Position numbers and translations under genes: made by a program. Positions 1 to 6,571 of a stretch of 13,856 nt of DNA are shown here, piece by piece (positions within the stretch are counted from its first letter, which is position 1; each line of letters opens with the position of its first letter). Source of the stretch: JBCCEJ01 sp039030335 (GTDB taxonomy: Bacteria > Pseudomonadota > Gammaproteobacteria > HK1); the NCBI GenBank assembly GCA_039030335.1, contig JBCCEJ010000107.1:1-13856 (forward strand), read 5' to 3'. The notes beneath the pieces are model-generated. The model saw nothing but the letters and a program-made list of their open reading frames with translations, was not told the origin of the DNA and did no database searches.

Positions 1-300
1 GTGACTGCGGACGTGTTCACCCGGTATGAACGCGGTCCATATACCCGACTCATTGTTCATCCAAAGCGGATGGGCAACGGATGACCAGCCGTTGAAATCC
101 CCGCTTACGTGCAACTGCCTGGCATTTGGGGCCCAGACGGCGAAACGGGTCCCGCGTTCTCCGTCCTGGTGCACGCAGTGGGCACCGAGGAAGCGCCAGC
201 AGCTATCGTGACGCCCTGCGGCGAACAGATACAGGTCCAGCTCACCCAGCGAGGCGGGTCGGCTGGCCGGGGCGGCGGGCAACGATTCGGCGTATCGCAT
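1..300 (-). CDS. glgB: 1,4-alpha-glucan branching enzyme, N-terminal part (runs off left edge)
   Basis: Translating the reverse strand from an ATG at 298-300 gives 100 uninterrupted codons to the window edge. Residues about 21-30 read DLYLFAAGRH, followed by WRFLGAH, then RFAVWAPNARQLHVSGDFNGW near residues 57-77 and ESGIWTAFIPG. This is the start of the CBM48 (N2) domain of glycogen branching enzyme, which makes alpha-1,6 branches in glycogen from alpha-1,4 glucan in the cytoplasm. The catalytic GH13 domain lies outside the window. Only about 20 residues precede the DLYLF motif, so this is the short form without the extra N1 domain seen in enzymes such as that of E. coli. No good Shine-Dalgarno stands before the ATG; an in-frame GTG lies a few codons upstream. 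It diverges from the Nmad3 gene with about 50 bp between them. Family assignment is firm; exact start is less so. Confidence 0.9.
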   Translation of the reverse strand, partial: MRYAESLPAAPASRPASLGELDLYLFAAGRHDSCWRFLGAHCVHQDGERGTRFAVWAPNARQLHVSGDFNGWSSVAHPLWMNNESGIWTAFIPGEHVRSH

Positions 301-352
301 GTGGGTATTCTGGCACACTTGCCATGGGTCACCCGGGCACTTCTGTGGGTTA

Positions 353-1258
353 GTGAAAGTTATCCTGAGCCGTAAAGGTTTCGACTCCGCGACCGGTGGC
401 ATGCCGAGTCCGCTGCTGCCTGACGGCACTTTGCTGTCACTACCGATCCCCGCTCGCGTCGGGCCGCACCGCTTCTGTGATATCCGTACCCCAACCGGCA
501 TGAGTTACGCGCGGGTGCTGCGCGAACTCGGCTGGAAACGCGCTCGCTTTTCGCTCGGAAGACGGGCCAACGGCGATATCTGCCATCTTGACCCCGACCT
601 GCGCTTCGCCACGACCGGGCGCGCTCCGGGATGGCGTCCCGCGTTCGGGCAGGTTGGGGTCGGCCAGACGCAGCTCCAGACCCCAGGTCCGGACCGGCGC
701 GGCATCGCACCGGGCGATCTGTTCTTGTTCTTCGGCTGGTTCAGGGCGGCGGAGCGACTATCCGGGCGGCTGCGATTCTCACCCGGTACGAGTGCGTTTC
801 ATGCCCTGTTCGGCTGGCTGCGTGTTGGCCACATCGTGACGCTGAATAACGCCGCGCAACGTGGCGCGGCGCTCGGCGATCATCCATGGCTCGCGACCCA
901 TCCGCACGCCTGCGACGCCGACTACTGGGCCCAACGCATTTGCCGCAATGGTGATAACCGGATCTACCTCAGCGCAAACGGGGCAGGCGCCGCCGGGACA
1001 TTCAGGTTCGCGCCGAGCGTCAGACTGACCGCCGATGGCATGAGCGCCAGTCGATGGAAGCTGTGGCCGTGGCTCAGGAAAGCCGGGAACGCGCGGTTGT
1101 CACGTTGCAGCGACGCCGCTCGGCTCGACCGGGCCGCCGGGATATTCGACACCCATGCGGGCCGTTGGCAGGAGATGGTCGTGGACGTGGCCCAGCACCC
1201 GGGTGTGGAAGCGTGGGCGACTCGCCTCATCTCCGACTACGGCGAGGCCGGCCAGTAG
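353..1258 (+). CDS. Nmad3 family protein (nucleotide modification associated domain 3)
   Basis: The protein is 301 residues if it starts at GTG 353, giving M-KVILSRKGFDSATGG, which matches the usual N-terminus of the family. An ATG at 299 is also in frame but adds unmatched residues and overlaps the glgB start. Family-like blocks in order are PSPLLPDGTLLSLPIP, HLDPDL, GWRPAFGQVG, GDLFLFFGWFR, FHALFGWLRVG, HPHACDADYW, NRIYLSA, GAAGTFRFAPSVRLT and SASRWKLWPWL. Nmad3 was defined by comparative genomics of phage and bacterial DNA base hypermodification loci (Iyer, Burroughs, Aravind and colleagues); no biochemical activity is securely known to me. The protein looks cytoplasmic, with no signal peptide or transmembrane segment. 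It is complete and apparently intact, but none of the usual partners (base oxidase, glycosyltransferase, DNA methylase, phage genes) is visible nearby. No clear ribosome binding site precedes the GTG. Assignment rests on recalled family motifs, not a search. Confidence 0.8.
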   Translation: MKVILSRKGFDSATGGMPSPLLPDGTLLSLPIPARVGPHRFCDIRTPTGMSYARVLRELGWKRARFSLGRRANGDICHLDPDLRFATTGRAPGWRPAFGQVGVGQTQLQTPGPDRRGIAPGDLFLFFGWFRAAERLSGRLRFSPGTSAFHALFGWLRVGHIVTLNNAAQRGAALGDHPWLATHPHACDADYWAQRICRNGDNRIYLSANGAGAAGTFRFAPSVRLTADGMSASRWKLWPWLRKAGNARLSRCSDAARLDRAAGIFDTHAGRWQEMVVDVAQHPGVEAWATRLISDYGEAGQ

Positions 1259-1286
1259 TCCAGCGCCATGACGGGCGCGTTCGGCC

Positions 1287-1646
1287 TCAGCGTTTCTGCA
1301 CGCGCTTGGTCATCGCCTTATAGGCCGTACGGTACTGCTCCCACTCCGCGTGGATTCTGTCAGCGCGGTACGGCGAGTCTCCGCGCGCCTCGCAGATGAA
1401 GCGTTGCACCACATATTCTTCCTTGGCAGCGCGCAGGCAGTCTTTCAGCGTGCCCAGATTGGCGTAGTTGTCCAGGCGCCAACGCTCATTCAACGGGCCG
1501 TACATGAAGTAGCAGACCTCTTCCTGGTCGACCCATTTGCGCATTTCGTTGTGCGCGCAGGTGCCTTCAACGGCGCTGGCATTGACGCTGATCCCCAGCG
1601 CGGCGCTGCAGGCGGCGCTGGCAATCATGTGTTTCCACTGGTTCAT
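1287..1646 (-). CDS. small exported protein with four mature cysteines, function unknown
   Basis: The product is 119 residues. It begins with a basic start (MNQWKH), a hydrophobic Ala-rich core and a likely signal peptidase I site ASA|VEG after residue 25, so it is probably periplasmic. The mature part keeps four cysteines (C30, C45, C70, C85), which could form two disulfides, and has charged, mostly helical-looking segments. The C-terminus is Lys/Arg rich (YKAMTKRVQKR). A good Shine-Dalgarno (GGAGAGG) lies 6 nt before the ATG, which supports the start. It converges on the Nmad3 gene with 28 bp between stops and diverges from the sirtuin gene across an AT-rich intergenic region. I do not recognise the family and assign no function. 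The signal peptide and cysteine pattern argue that it is a real gene. Confidence 0.75.
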   Translation of the reverse strand: MNQWKHMIASAACSAALGISVNASAVEGTCAHNEMRKWVDQEEVCYFMYGPLNERWRLDNYANLGTLKDCLRAAKEEYVVQRFICEARGDSPYRADRIHAEWEQYRTAYKAMTKRVQKR

Positions 1647-1706
1647 CGTGTGCCTCTCCGGCGCTGTTCACGACCTTTGTAAGATCGCCCGAATAGTTAA
1701 AGTGAA

Positions 1707-1735
1707 ACATTAAGTCATGATTAAAAATAATTCAA
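1707..1735 (-). promoter_or_regulatory. putative sigma70-type promoter for the small exported protein
   Basis: On the minus strand TTGAAT (1730-1735) and TAATGT (1707-1712) are separated by exactly 17 nt, a good match in spacing and sequence to a -35/-10 pair. It lies about 60 nt upstream of the ATG at 1646, within a markedly AT-rich patch (about 1690-1750) in otherwise GC-rich DNA. The divergent sirtuin gene probably has its promoter in the same patch, but I see no clear -35/-10 pair for it; TATACG at 1744-1749 is only a possible -10. This is pattern matching, not a measured start site. Confidence 0.45.
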
Positions 1736-1786
1736 TAACAAAGATATACGTCACTATTCGCAGTTTGTTTCAAGGTGTGAGAATGC

Positions 1787-2578
1787 ATGAAAGGTCGCAC
1801 CGGGGCCTGGAAAGCGCATAATCACCGGATGAAGCAGCCCGCAGAACAACTCGCCGAGCTCCTGGGTGTCAGCGAGCGGGTCGTTATCTTTACTGGAGCC
1901 GGCATCAGCACCGAGTCGGGAATTCCGGACTTCCGCAGTCCTGGCGGTGTATGGACGAAGACCAAACCCGTTTATTTTCAGGACTTTGTGAGTTCGGGCG
2001 ACGCGCGACGAAAAGCCTGGCAGCAAAAGCTGGATTCCCACCAGACGATCCAGACGGCCGCACCGAACCGCGGACACCGGGCAGTCGAAAAGCTCGTGCG
2101 CAACGGCAAGGTGACCCACGTCATCACGCAGAACATCGACGGTTTGCATCAGGCCTCGGGAATTCCGGATGGGCAGGTGGTGGAGCTACACGGCAACAGC
2201 ACCTACGCGCACTGCCTGGAATGCAAGCGGCGTTACGAGTTGGAACCGCTGCTGAAGGCGTTCGAAACCGACGGCACGATGCCGCTCTGCGCGAGCTGCG
2301 GTGGTCTGGTCAAGACGGCGACCATCTCGTTCGGCCAGGCCATGCCGGAGGGGCCGATGCGCGACGCCGAGGCCGCGAGCACATCTTGCGACCTGTTCAT
2401 CTCGATCGGCTCGTCGCTGGTCGTCTACCCCGCCGCTGGCTTTCCACTGGTCGCCAAGCAGGCTGGCGCGAAGCTCGTGATTCTCAACCGCGACCCGACC
2501 GACCTCGACACGTACGCGGACCTGGTCTTGAACACGGAAATCGGACCAACGCTCGGCGACGCCGTCGGCGTCAACTGA
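1787..2578 (+). CDS. Sir2-family NAD-dependent protein deacylase (sirtuin)
   Basis: The product is 263 residues from ATG 1787. Seen in order: the NAD-binding motif GAGISTESGIPDFRSPGGVW (residues 37-56), TQNIDGLH (114-121), catalytic His135 in VELHGN, a four-Cys zinc site (C143-x2-C146 and C168-x2-C171), GSSLVVYPAAGFP and ILNRDPTDLD. These are the full set of sirtuin elements, so the enzyme should remove acyl groups from lysines using NAD, giving nicotinamide and O-acyl-ADP-ribose, in the cytoplasm. The start is not certain: 1787 has AGGTG about 12 nt upstream, while an in-frame ATG at 1829 (M15) would give a more typical N-terminus but has only a weak ribosome binding site. I do not commit to a subclass. 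It converges on the enolase-superfamily gene across a strong GC hairpin. No ADP-ribosyltransferase or macrodomain partner is visible. Confidence 0.93.
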   Translation: MKGRTGAWKAHNHRMKQPAEQLAELLGVSERVVIFTGAGISTESGIPDFRSPGGVWTKTKPVYFQDFVSSGDARRKAWQQKLDSHQTIQTAAPNRGHRAVEKLVRNGKVTHVITQNIDGLHQASGIPDGQVVELHGNSTYAHCLECKRRYELEPLLKAFETDGTMPLCASCGGLVKTATISFGQAMPEGPMRDAEAASTSCDLFISIGSSLVVYPAAGFPLVAKQAGAKLVILNRDPTDLDTYADLVLNTEIGPTLGDAVGVN

Positions 2579-2590
2579 TCCGCCGGTTAC

Positions 2591-2616
2591 GCGCGCCCCA
2601 CAACCCCGGGGCGCGC
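2591..2616. terminator. GC-only hairpin between convergent stops, possible bidirectional terminator
   Basis: A perfect 9-bp inverted repeat, GCGCGCCCC (2591-2599) and GGGGCGCGC (2608-2616), encloses an 8-nt loop. It sits 12 nt after the sirtuin stop and directly abuts the TAG stop (2617-2619) of the convergent gene. The position fits a shared terminator. There is no T-tract on either side, so intrinsic termination is not assured; it may instead stabilise the 3' ends of both transcripts. Confidence 0.55.
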
Positions 2617-3804
2617 CTAATGGACGCGCTTTGGCGGGTGAGCTTCGATGACCTCATCGTTCAACTCAGCACCCCAACCAGGCGCTTGCGGCACCAGCAG
2701 ATGTCCGTCTTCGATCGTCGGTTGCCACGTCACGATGTCGTCTTTCCAAGGCACATCATCAATGTCGATTTCCATGACCCGAAAGTTCGGCATCACGGCG
2801 CACAGGTGGGCGCTCATCAACGTCGAAAGGTGACCATAGAAATTGTGCGGTGCCGAGTTGATCTCGAAGGCTTCGGCCACCGCGGCTATCTTCAGTGACG
2901 TCCATATACCGTTCCACGGCACGTCGATAATCGCGACGTCCATCGACGCGTGCTCGAAGAACGGCTTGAAGCCGCGTAAACCAAACAGCGATTCGCAGGA
3001 CGCGACCGGCGTGCGCACGCTGTCGCGGATTCTGCGCAGCGCCGGGGCGTCATAGATATCGAGTTCGAACCAGGTGAGTCCGAGGTCGTCCAACGCACGC
3101 ATGACGCGCGTATAGCCTTCTGGCTTGAAATTGAAGTTGAGGTCCAGGTGGAGATTCATGCGCTCCCCACCACCGCTTCGAAAGGCCTGCATCTGCTCGC
3201 GAAGCGCTGCGATAACCGCTGGCGACGCATTCAGCTCCGGCACCCCGGCAGCCCGCCCGAACCCCGGCATGTGCAGCTTCGGGTCGCCATCGCCGAACAG
3301 GAAAATGTTGGTCTTGAGCCCTTTGTAGCCCTTCGCGGCCACTTCCGCGCCGAGCTTCTCGACATCGTCGAGGTTGCGCACCGCAGTAGTTTGCATGCGT
3401 TCGGCGTTTGCGGGGTCGAGACGATAGGTTCCGCAATGCGACCAGTAGAGTTCAAGGCGATCGCGAATGGCGCCGCCGAGCAACGCATGCACCGGCAGAC
3501 CGAGAGCCTTGCCCTTGATGTCGAGCAGCGCGTTCTCTATGGCTGCGATGGCCTGCGCATTGATACCGCCCGGTGCCTGTCGCGTCTGCGCGTAGAGCAG
3601 CTGAGAGATGTGCTCGTGGCGCATCGCGTCCATGCCGTAGATCCCCGTGGCCAGCCGCTCGATCACCGCGCTCAGACCAAAGCTGCCGTAACACTCGTTG
3701 TATTCAGCGATACCCGTCACACCCTCGTCCGTGTGAAGGCGCAGAAACGAGAAATCACGCCATCCGGCATCGCAATGCAGGATTTCGGCAAGAGAGATAC
3801 GCAT
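2617..3804 (-). CDS. mandelate racemase/muconate lactonizing-type enolase-superfamily enzyme
   Basis: The product is 395 residues, the normal length for this family. The N-terminal capping domain is followed by a barrel with recognisable active-site positions: K164 in LKTN (likely acid/base lysine, KxN rather than KxK), metal ligands D221 in LDLNFN, E247 in FELDIYDAP and E271 in SCESLFG, then D294 (IIDVPWNGI) with H320 in SAPHN, a plausible His-Asp dyad of the mandelate racemase subgroup. Such enzymes abstract the proton alpha to a carboxylate; most of this subgroup dehydrate acid sugars, but the substrate here cannot be read from sequence. The ATG at 3804 is chosen because GGAG lies 8 nt upstream (3813-3816); a TTG two codons earlier would sit too close to it. 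It follows the DUF2288 gene in the same direction after 59 nt. Confidence 0.88.
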   Translation of the reverse strand: MRISLAEILHCDAGWRDFSFLRLHTDEGVTGIAEYNECYGSFGLSAVIERLATGIYGMDAMRHEHISQLLYAQTRQAPGGINAQAIAAIENALLDIKGKALGLPVHALLGGAIRDRLELYWSHCGTYRLDPANAERMQTTAVRNLDDVEKLGAEVAAKGYKGLKTNIFLFGDGDPKLHMPGFGRAAGVPELNASPAVIAALREQMQAFRSGGGERMNLHLDLNFNFKPEGYTRVMRALDDLGLTWFELDIYDAPALRRIRDSVRTPVASCESLFGLRGFKPFFEHASMDVAIIDVPWNGIWTSLKIAAVAEAFEINSAPHNFYGHLSTLMSAHLCAVMPNFRVMEIDIDDVPWKDDIVTWQPTIEDGHLLVPQAPGWGAELNDEVIEAHPPKRVH

Positions 3805-3831
3805 GAGCAATACTCCGTGTGTCGTTGAGGG

Positions 3832-3853
3832 GCCCGGCGATCAGTGCCCGGGC
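3832..3853. repeat. small GC inverted repeat between DUF2288 and enolase-superfamily genes
   Basis: GCCCGG (3832-3837) and CCGGGC (3848-3853) form a 6-bp stem with a 10-nt loop. It lies in the 59-nt gap between two co-directional minus-strand genes, just after the DUF2288 stop. It has no T-tract. It could be a weak terminator or mRNA-stabilising hairpin, and GC-rich DNA also yields such stems by chance. Confidence 0.3.
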
Positions 3854-3863
3854 GCGGCTGAAT

Positions 3864-4220
3864 TCACTTCCCTGCCGGCTCAGATGAACTGACGAGAACA
3901 GGCTGCACAAACACCCACGGGCGCACGACGACACTCCACATCAATGCGTCGGCTTCTACCCACTCGAGCGCCTGTTCGACAGTAACAGGCAGAACCTGCT
4001 GAGCGTCGATCCAAGTTTGCAGAACATCGCCCTGATTGCGGGCGACGACAAACGCGACGTCAACCAGATCCAGCTCCGGACGCACGAATACGGCTTTACC
4101 CTGTGCGAAAAAGCGCTGCACACCGGTCCATGCAATCTGCGCGGTTTCCGCGTTGATCTTGGCCCGCAAGACCTTGTCGTCGGCCGCGAAGAGGTCTGGG
4201 TTGAACTCGGAAGAATGCAC
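3864..4220 (-). CDS. DUF2288 family protein
   Basis: The product is 118 residues from a GTG at 4218-4220, the first possible start after an in-frame TGA. It carries the pattern I recall for DUF2288: LRAKINAETAQIAW near residues 18-31, RFFAQGKAVFVRPELDLVDVA, a central segment with WIDAQQVLPVT, and the C-terminal block WSVVVRPWVFVQPV. The family is small, cytoplasmic, common in gammaproteobacteria and cyanobacteria, and of unknown function. There is no convincing Shine-Dalgarno before the GTG (the preceding bases are pyrimidine-rich), so translation may be weak. It diverges from the RidA-like gene with 161 nt between starts and precedes the enolase-superfamily gene, with which it may be co-transcribed. 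No functional link to that enzyme is evident. Confidence 0.8.
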   Translation of the reverse strand: MHSSEFNPDLFAADDKVLRAKINAETAQIAWTGVQRFFAQGKAVFVRPELDLVDVAFVVARNQGDVLQTWIDAQQVLPVTVEQALEWVEADALMWSVVVRPWVFVQPVLVSSSEPAGK

Positions 4221-4329
4221 CGGAGCGCCAGGGTTACGTCAATGATGGTGAGATTCTTGCACAGAACCGCGCCGATGAACGGCCGGAAAACCCCCGGCAG
4301 ACCATCCATACTATGCGGCCATGTATGGG

Positions 4330-4352
4330 CACCGGGCAGCAGCTGCCCGGTG
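4330..4352. promoter_or_regulatory. 10-bp perfect inverted repeat upstream of the RidA-like gene
   Basis: CACCGGGCAG (4330-4339) is followed by CAG and then its exact reverse complement CTGCCCGGTG (4343-4352). It ends 29 nt before the chosen ATG (4382), and 14 nt before the Shine-Dalgarno. As DNA it would suit a dimeric regulator; as RNA it would be a very stable stem with a 3-nt loop in the 5' leader. A -10-like TACTAT sits just upstream at 4309-4314, without a good -35. Which role it has cannot be decided from sequence. Confidence 0.5.
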
Positions 4353-4366
4353 GATCCCCGATGGTT

Positions 4367-4372
4367 GAGGAG
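4367..4372 (+). promoter_or_regulatory. Shine-Dalgarno that decides the RidA-like gene start
   Basis: GAGGAG lies 9 nt upstream of ATG 4382. The earlier in-frame ATGs at 4313, 4325 and 4361 have weaker sites and would add residues not found in RidA proteins. The start at 4361 would also put this purine run inside the coding region. Confidence 0.7.
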
Positions 4373-4381
4373 CACCAGGCG

Positions 4382-4801
4382 ATGGCTCACGAGCGCGTCC
4401 GTCCGTTCAATACGCAAGACACCTACCCGGAACAGAAGCTCTCCAATGACCTTGCGCAGGCGGTCGTCGCCGAGGGGAAATTCGTGTTCCTGCGCGGGCA
4501 ATGCCCGCAGTCCCTGGACACTGCAGCCAACGTCGGAGTCGGCGACCCCACCGCACAGACACATCAGGTAATGCGCAATGTCCGGCAACTGCTGCATGAG
4601 TGCGGTGCAGAAATGGGGCACGTCACGAAGATGGTGGTCTACCTGACGGATATCAGGCACCGGGAGCCCGTGTACCAGGCCATGGGCGAGTACATCAGGA
4701 ACGTTCACCCCGTGTGCACCGGGCTCGTCGTAGTGGCGCTCGCACGTCCGGAATGGCTGGTCGAGATCGACGTTACGGCGGTCATTCCGCGAGGCGACTG
4801 A
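4382..4801 (+). CDS. RidA/YjgF/YER057c/UK114-like protein lacking the usual active-site Arg
   Basis: The product is 139 residues, the usual subunit size of this trimeric, cytoplasmic family. Matching blocks are FVFLRGQ (residues 34-40), GDPTAQTHQVMRNVRQLLHECGA (54-76), MVVYLTDIRHREPVY (84-98) and WLVEIDVTAVI (125-135). RidA proteins hydrolyse reactive imine/enamine intermediates released by PLP enzymes. In E. coli RidA the catalytic Arg lies in P-A-R-S; here the aligned stretch is P-V-C-T (110-113), so C112 replaces it. E128 matches the conserved acidic residue. This suggests membership of a non-archetypal Rid subgroup with an unknown or different substrate. It is followed by a PhyH-like gene in the same direction after 147 nt and preceded by a strong inverted repeat. 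Family assignment is firm, activity is not. Confidence 0.87.
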   Translation: MAHERVRPFNTQDTYPEQKLSNDLAQAVVAEGKFVFLRGQCPQSLDTAANVGVGDPTAQTHQVMRNVRQLLHECGAEMGHVTKMVVYLTDIRHREPVYQAMGEYIRNVHPVCTGLVVVALARPEWLVEIDVTAVIPRGD

Positions 4802-4948
4802 TGTCTTTACACGGTCGGGCTGAAGGCCCAATGTGCGGGCTGACGGCCGTGCTGACGCACACGATCGACGGCTCGCTGCGAAACGATCGGCCGCGTGCCG
4901 GCCCCTGTGCATATCAACTCGCTTTCGACGCTGTCCAGGAGAATCCGT

Positions 4949-5818
4949 ATGCCGACGTTGACCCAGTCTCAAATCGACCAGTTCTGGCGCGATGGAGTGT
5001 TGACGGTTCCGGGCGCGGTGTCACCAGGTCTGCTGGCACGCCTGCAGGGAGATTTCAGTGGGTGGATCGAAGAGAGCCGTCAGCGCTCGGAGGCATGGGG
5101 CGACACCCTTGATGGCCGGGCGCGCTTTGACCTGCAACCAGGGCATAGCGCGCAGCGGCCCGCGCTGCGTCGCGTCCAGGCACCAAGCGAAGTGTCTGCG
5201 GCCTACCACGAAGCAATGCGCGCAAGCCGCATGACCGAGATGGTGGCTGATCTAATCGGACCGAATGTCAAACATCATCACAACAAGATCAATTCGAAGC
5301 TTCCTGGCGCCGGCACGGAGGTCAAATGGCATCAGGATTTCCTGTTCACACCGCACACGAATGACGACATCGTGACTGCGCTCCTGATGGTGGACGACGT
5401 CACGCCGGAAAACGGGCCGCTCGAGGTAGCACCGGGTACGCATCGCGGAGCGCTATAATCGCTTTGGCACGAAGGTGCATTTACCGGCGCCGTCAGCGAA
5501 TCGGCAACTGCGCGTTTTCAGGCCGCGGCGGTACGCTGCCTCGGACCCGCCGGTAGTGTGTGCCTGATGCATACACGCCTTGCGCATGGTTCAGCGCCCA
5601 ACCGCTCGCAACGGCCGCGTACGCTGTACATCTGCGTGTATTCGGCTGCCGACGCGGTTCCCTGTTCGCCGAATCCGGTGCCCAATTCGCACGAGGGACT
5701 GATCGTCGCGGGTACCGATCCAGGCACCGTGCGCTGCGTGGAATACGCGATGCAACGGCCCGAGTACCCCAAGAACGTATCGTTTTTCTCTCAACAGTCG
5801 CATACCGAGCGGACGTGA
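4949..5818 (+). pseudogene. phytanoyl-CoA dioxygenase (PhyH) family gene interrupted by one in-frame TAA
   Basis: Read through one stop, the frame encodes 289 residues, normal for PhyH-like Fe(II)/2-oxoglutarate oxygenases. The start ATG has AGGAG 7 nt upstream. Metal ligands H128 and D130 lie in KWHQD, followed by DDVTPENGPLEVAPGTHRGAL. The codon after GAL is TAA (5456-5458); from 5459 the same frame continues with SLWHEGAFTGAV, LMHTRLAHGSAPNRS (distal iron ligand probably H213), RPRTLYICVY (2-oxoglutarate Arg probably R224) and ends at TGA 5818. No frameshift is needed: a single base change from TAT or TAC would create the TAA. The 169-residue product would lack the third iron ligand and the cosubstrate Arg and should be inactive. 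It could be a recent pseudogene, a sequencing error or, less likely, readthrough. The downstream DUF1028 gene starts after 31 nt. Confidence 0.85.
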
Positions 5819-5849
5819 CCGCGCGCCGTCCGGCAAGGGAGTCTCCAGC

Positions 5850-6524
5850 ATGACCTTTTCAGTCGTGGCCCGATGCGCTGACACCGGCATGTTCGGCGTC
5901 GCCGTGTCGTCATCCTCTCCGGCGGTAGCCGCCCGCTGCGCTTACGCCCAGGCAGGTATCGGTGCGGTGGCCAGCCAGAACGTCACCGACCCGCGGCTCG
6001 GCCCACGCGCCCTGGCGCTGATGGAGATCGGGTGCAGTGCCCCGGAAGCGATCAACGTCATCGCCGCCACAGCGCCCCATCCCGAGTATCGACAAGTGCT
6101 TGCCGTGGACACCGGAGGCCGCGCGGCAGTGCACTCCGGCGAGCACGCTCTCGGCATTTTCACGAGCGCGTCGGGCCCGGACGTGGCGTGTGGTGGCAAT
6201 TTGCTCGACAACGCTGACGTGCCGCGGCGAATGGTAGACGCTTTTCAGCGCAGCACCGGGCATCTGGGCGGGCGACTGATCGCAGTGATGAGCGCCGCTT
6301 TGGAAGCTGGTGGCGAATCAGGTCCGGTTCACTCCGCCGGCTTGAAGCTGGTTCGGGAGGTCGAATGGCCCGTCGCCGACCTGCGCGTCGATTGGACTGA
6401 TGGATGTCCCGTTACCGAACTCCGCGCACTGTGGGCCATCTACGAGCCTCAGCTCGAAGACTATGTCACTCGCGCACTCGACCCTGGTGCAGCGCCGAGC
6501 TACGGCGTGCCTGGAGACAACTGA
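5850..6524 (+). CDS. DUF1028 domain protein
   Basis: The product is 224 residues covering a whole DUF1028 domain. Family-typical blocks are TFSVVARCADTGMFGVAVSS at the N-terminus, AGIGAVASQNVTDPRLGPRAL (about 35-55), HPEYRQVLAVDTGGRAAVHSG (77-97), CGGNLLDN and AALEAGGESGPVHSAGLKL. DUF1028 proteins resemble Ntn-hydrolases in fold and have no firmly established reaction that I know of; they often sit beside amidohydrolases and peptidases. AAGGGAG lies 8 nt before the ATG, which fixes the start. It is the last gene of a plus-strand run (RidA-like, PhyH-like, DUF1028), 31 nt after the PhyH stop, so co-transcription is likely. It converges on the M20 deacylase gene. No signal peptide or membrane segment is visible. 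Confidence 0.88.
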   Translation: MTFSVVARCADTGMFGVAVSSSSPAVAARCAYAQAGIGAVASQNVTDPRLGPRALALMEIGCSAPEAINVIAATAPHPEYRQVLAVDTGGRAAVHSGEHALGIFTSASGPDVACGGNLLDNADVPRRMVDAFQRSTGHLGGRLIAVMSAALEAGGESGPVHSAGLKLVREVEWPVADLRVDWTDGCPVTELRALWAIYEPQLEDYVTRALDPGAAPSYGVPGDN

Positions 6525-6539
6525 GCGCCGCCACGGCCG

Positions 6540-6556
6540 GGAGCCTGCGAGGCTTC
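6540..6556. terminator. small hairpin between convergent DUF1028 and M20 genes
   Basis: AGCCT (6542-6546), GCG loop, AGGCT (6550-6554), extended by one wobble and one GC pair to about 7 bp. It lies in the 47-bp gap between two convergent stops, which is where a terminator is expected. There is no T-tract, so the call is tentative. Confidence 0.3.
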
Positions 6557-6571
6557 GCGGAACCGGCCCGC

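Noticed and set aside
1916..2170. Repeated TCGGGAATTCCGGA at about 1916 and 2157
   Set aside because: Both copies encode S-G-I-P-D within the sirtuin gene; this is coding coincidence, not a regulatory repeat.
353..2578. Nmad3, exported protein and sirtuin as a defence system
   Set aside because: The genes point in different directions, the sirtuin has a complete deacylase zinc site and no fused effector domain, and no other defence gene is nearby.
1951..2898. 315-codon plus-strand frame overlapping the sirtuin gene
   Set aside because: It is an out-of-frame shadow of the sirtuin and then antisense to the enolase-superfamily gene; the composition is Arg-rich as expected for a shifted frame in GC-rich DNA.
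3956..4972. 338-codon minus-strand frame
   Set aside because: It overlaps the DUF2288 and RidA-like genes in other frames; its translation is low in recognisable features.
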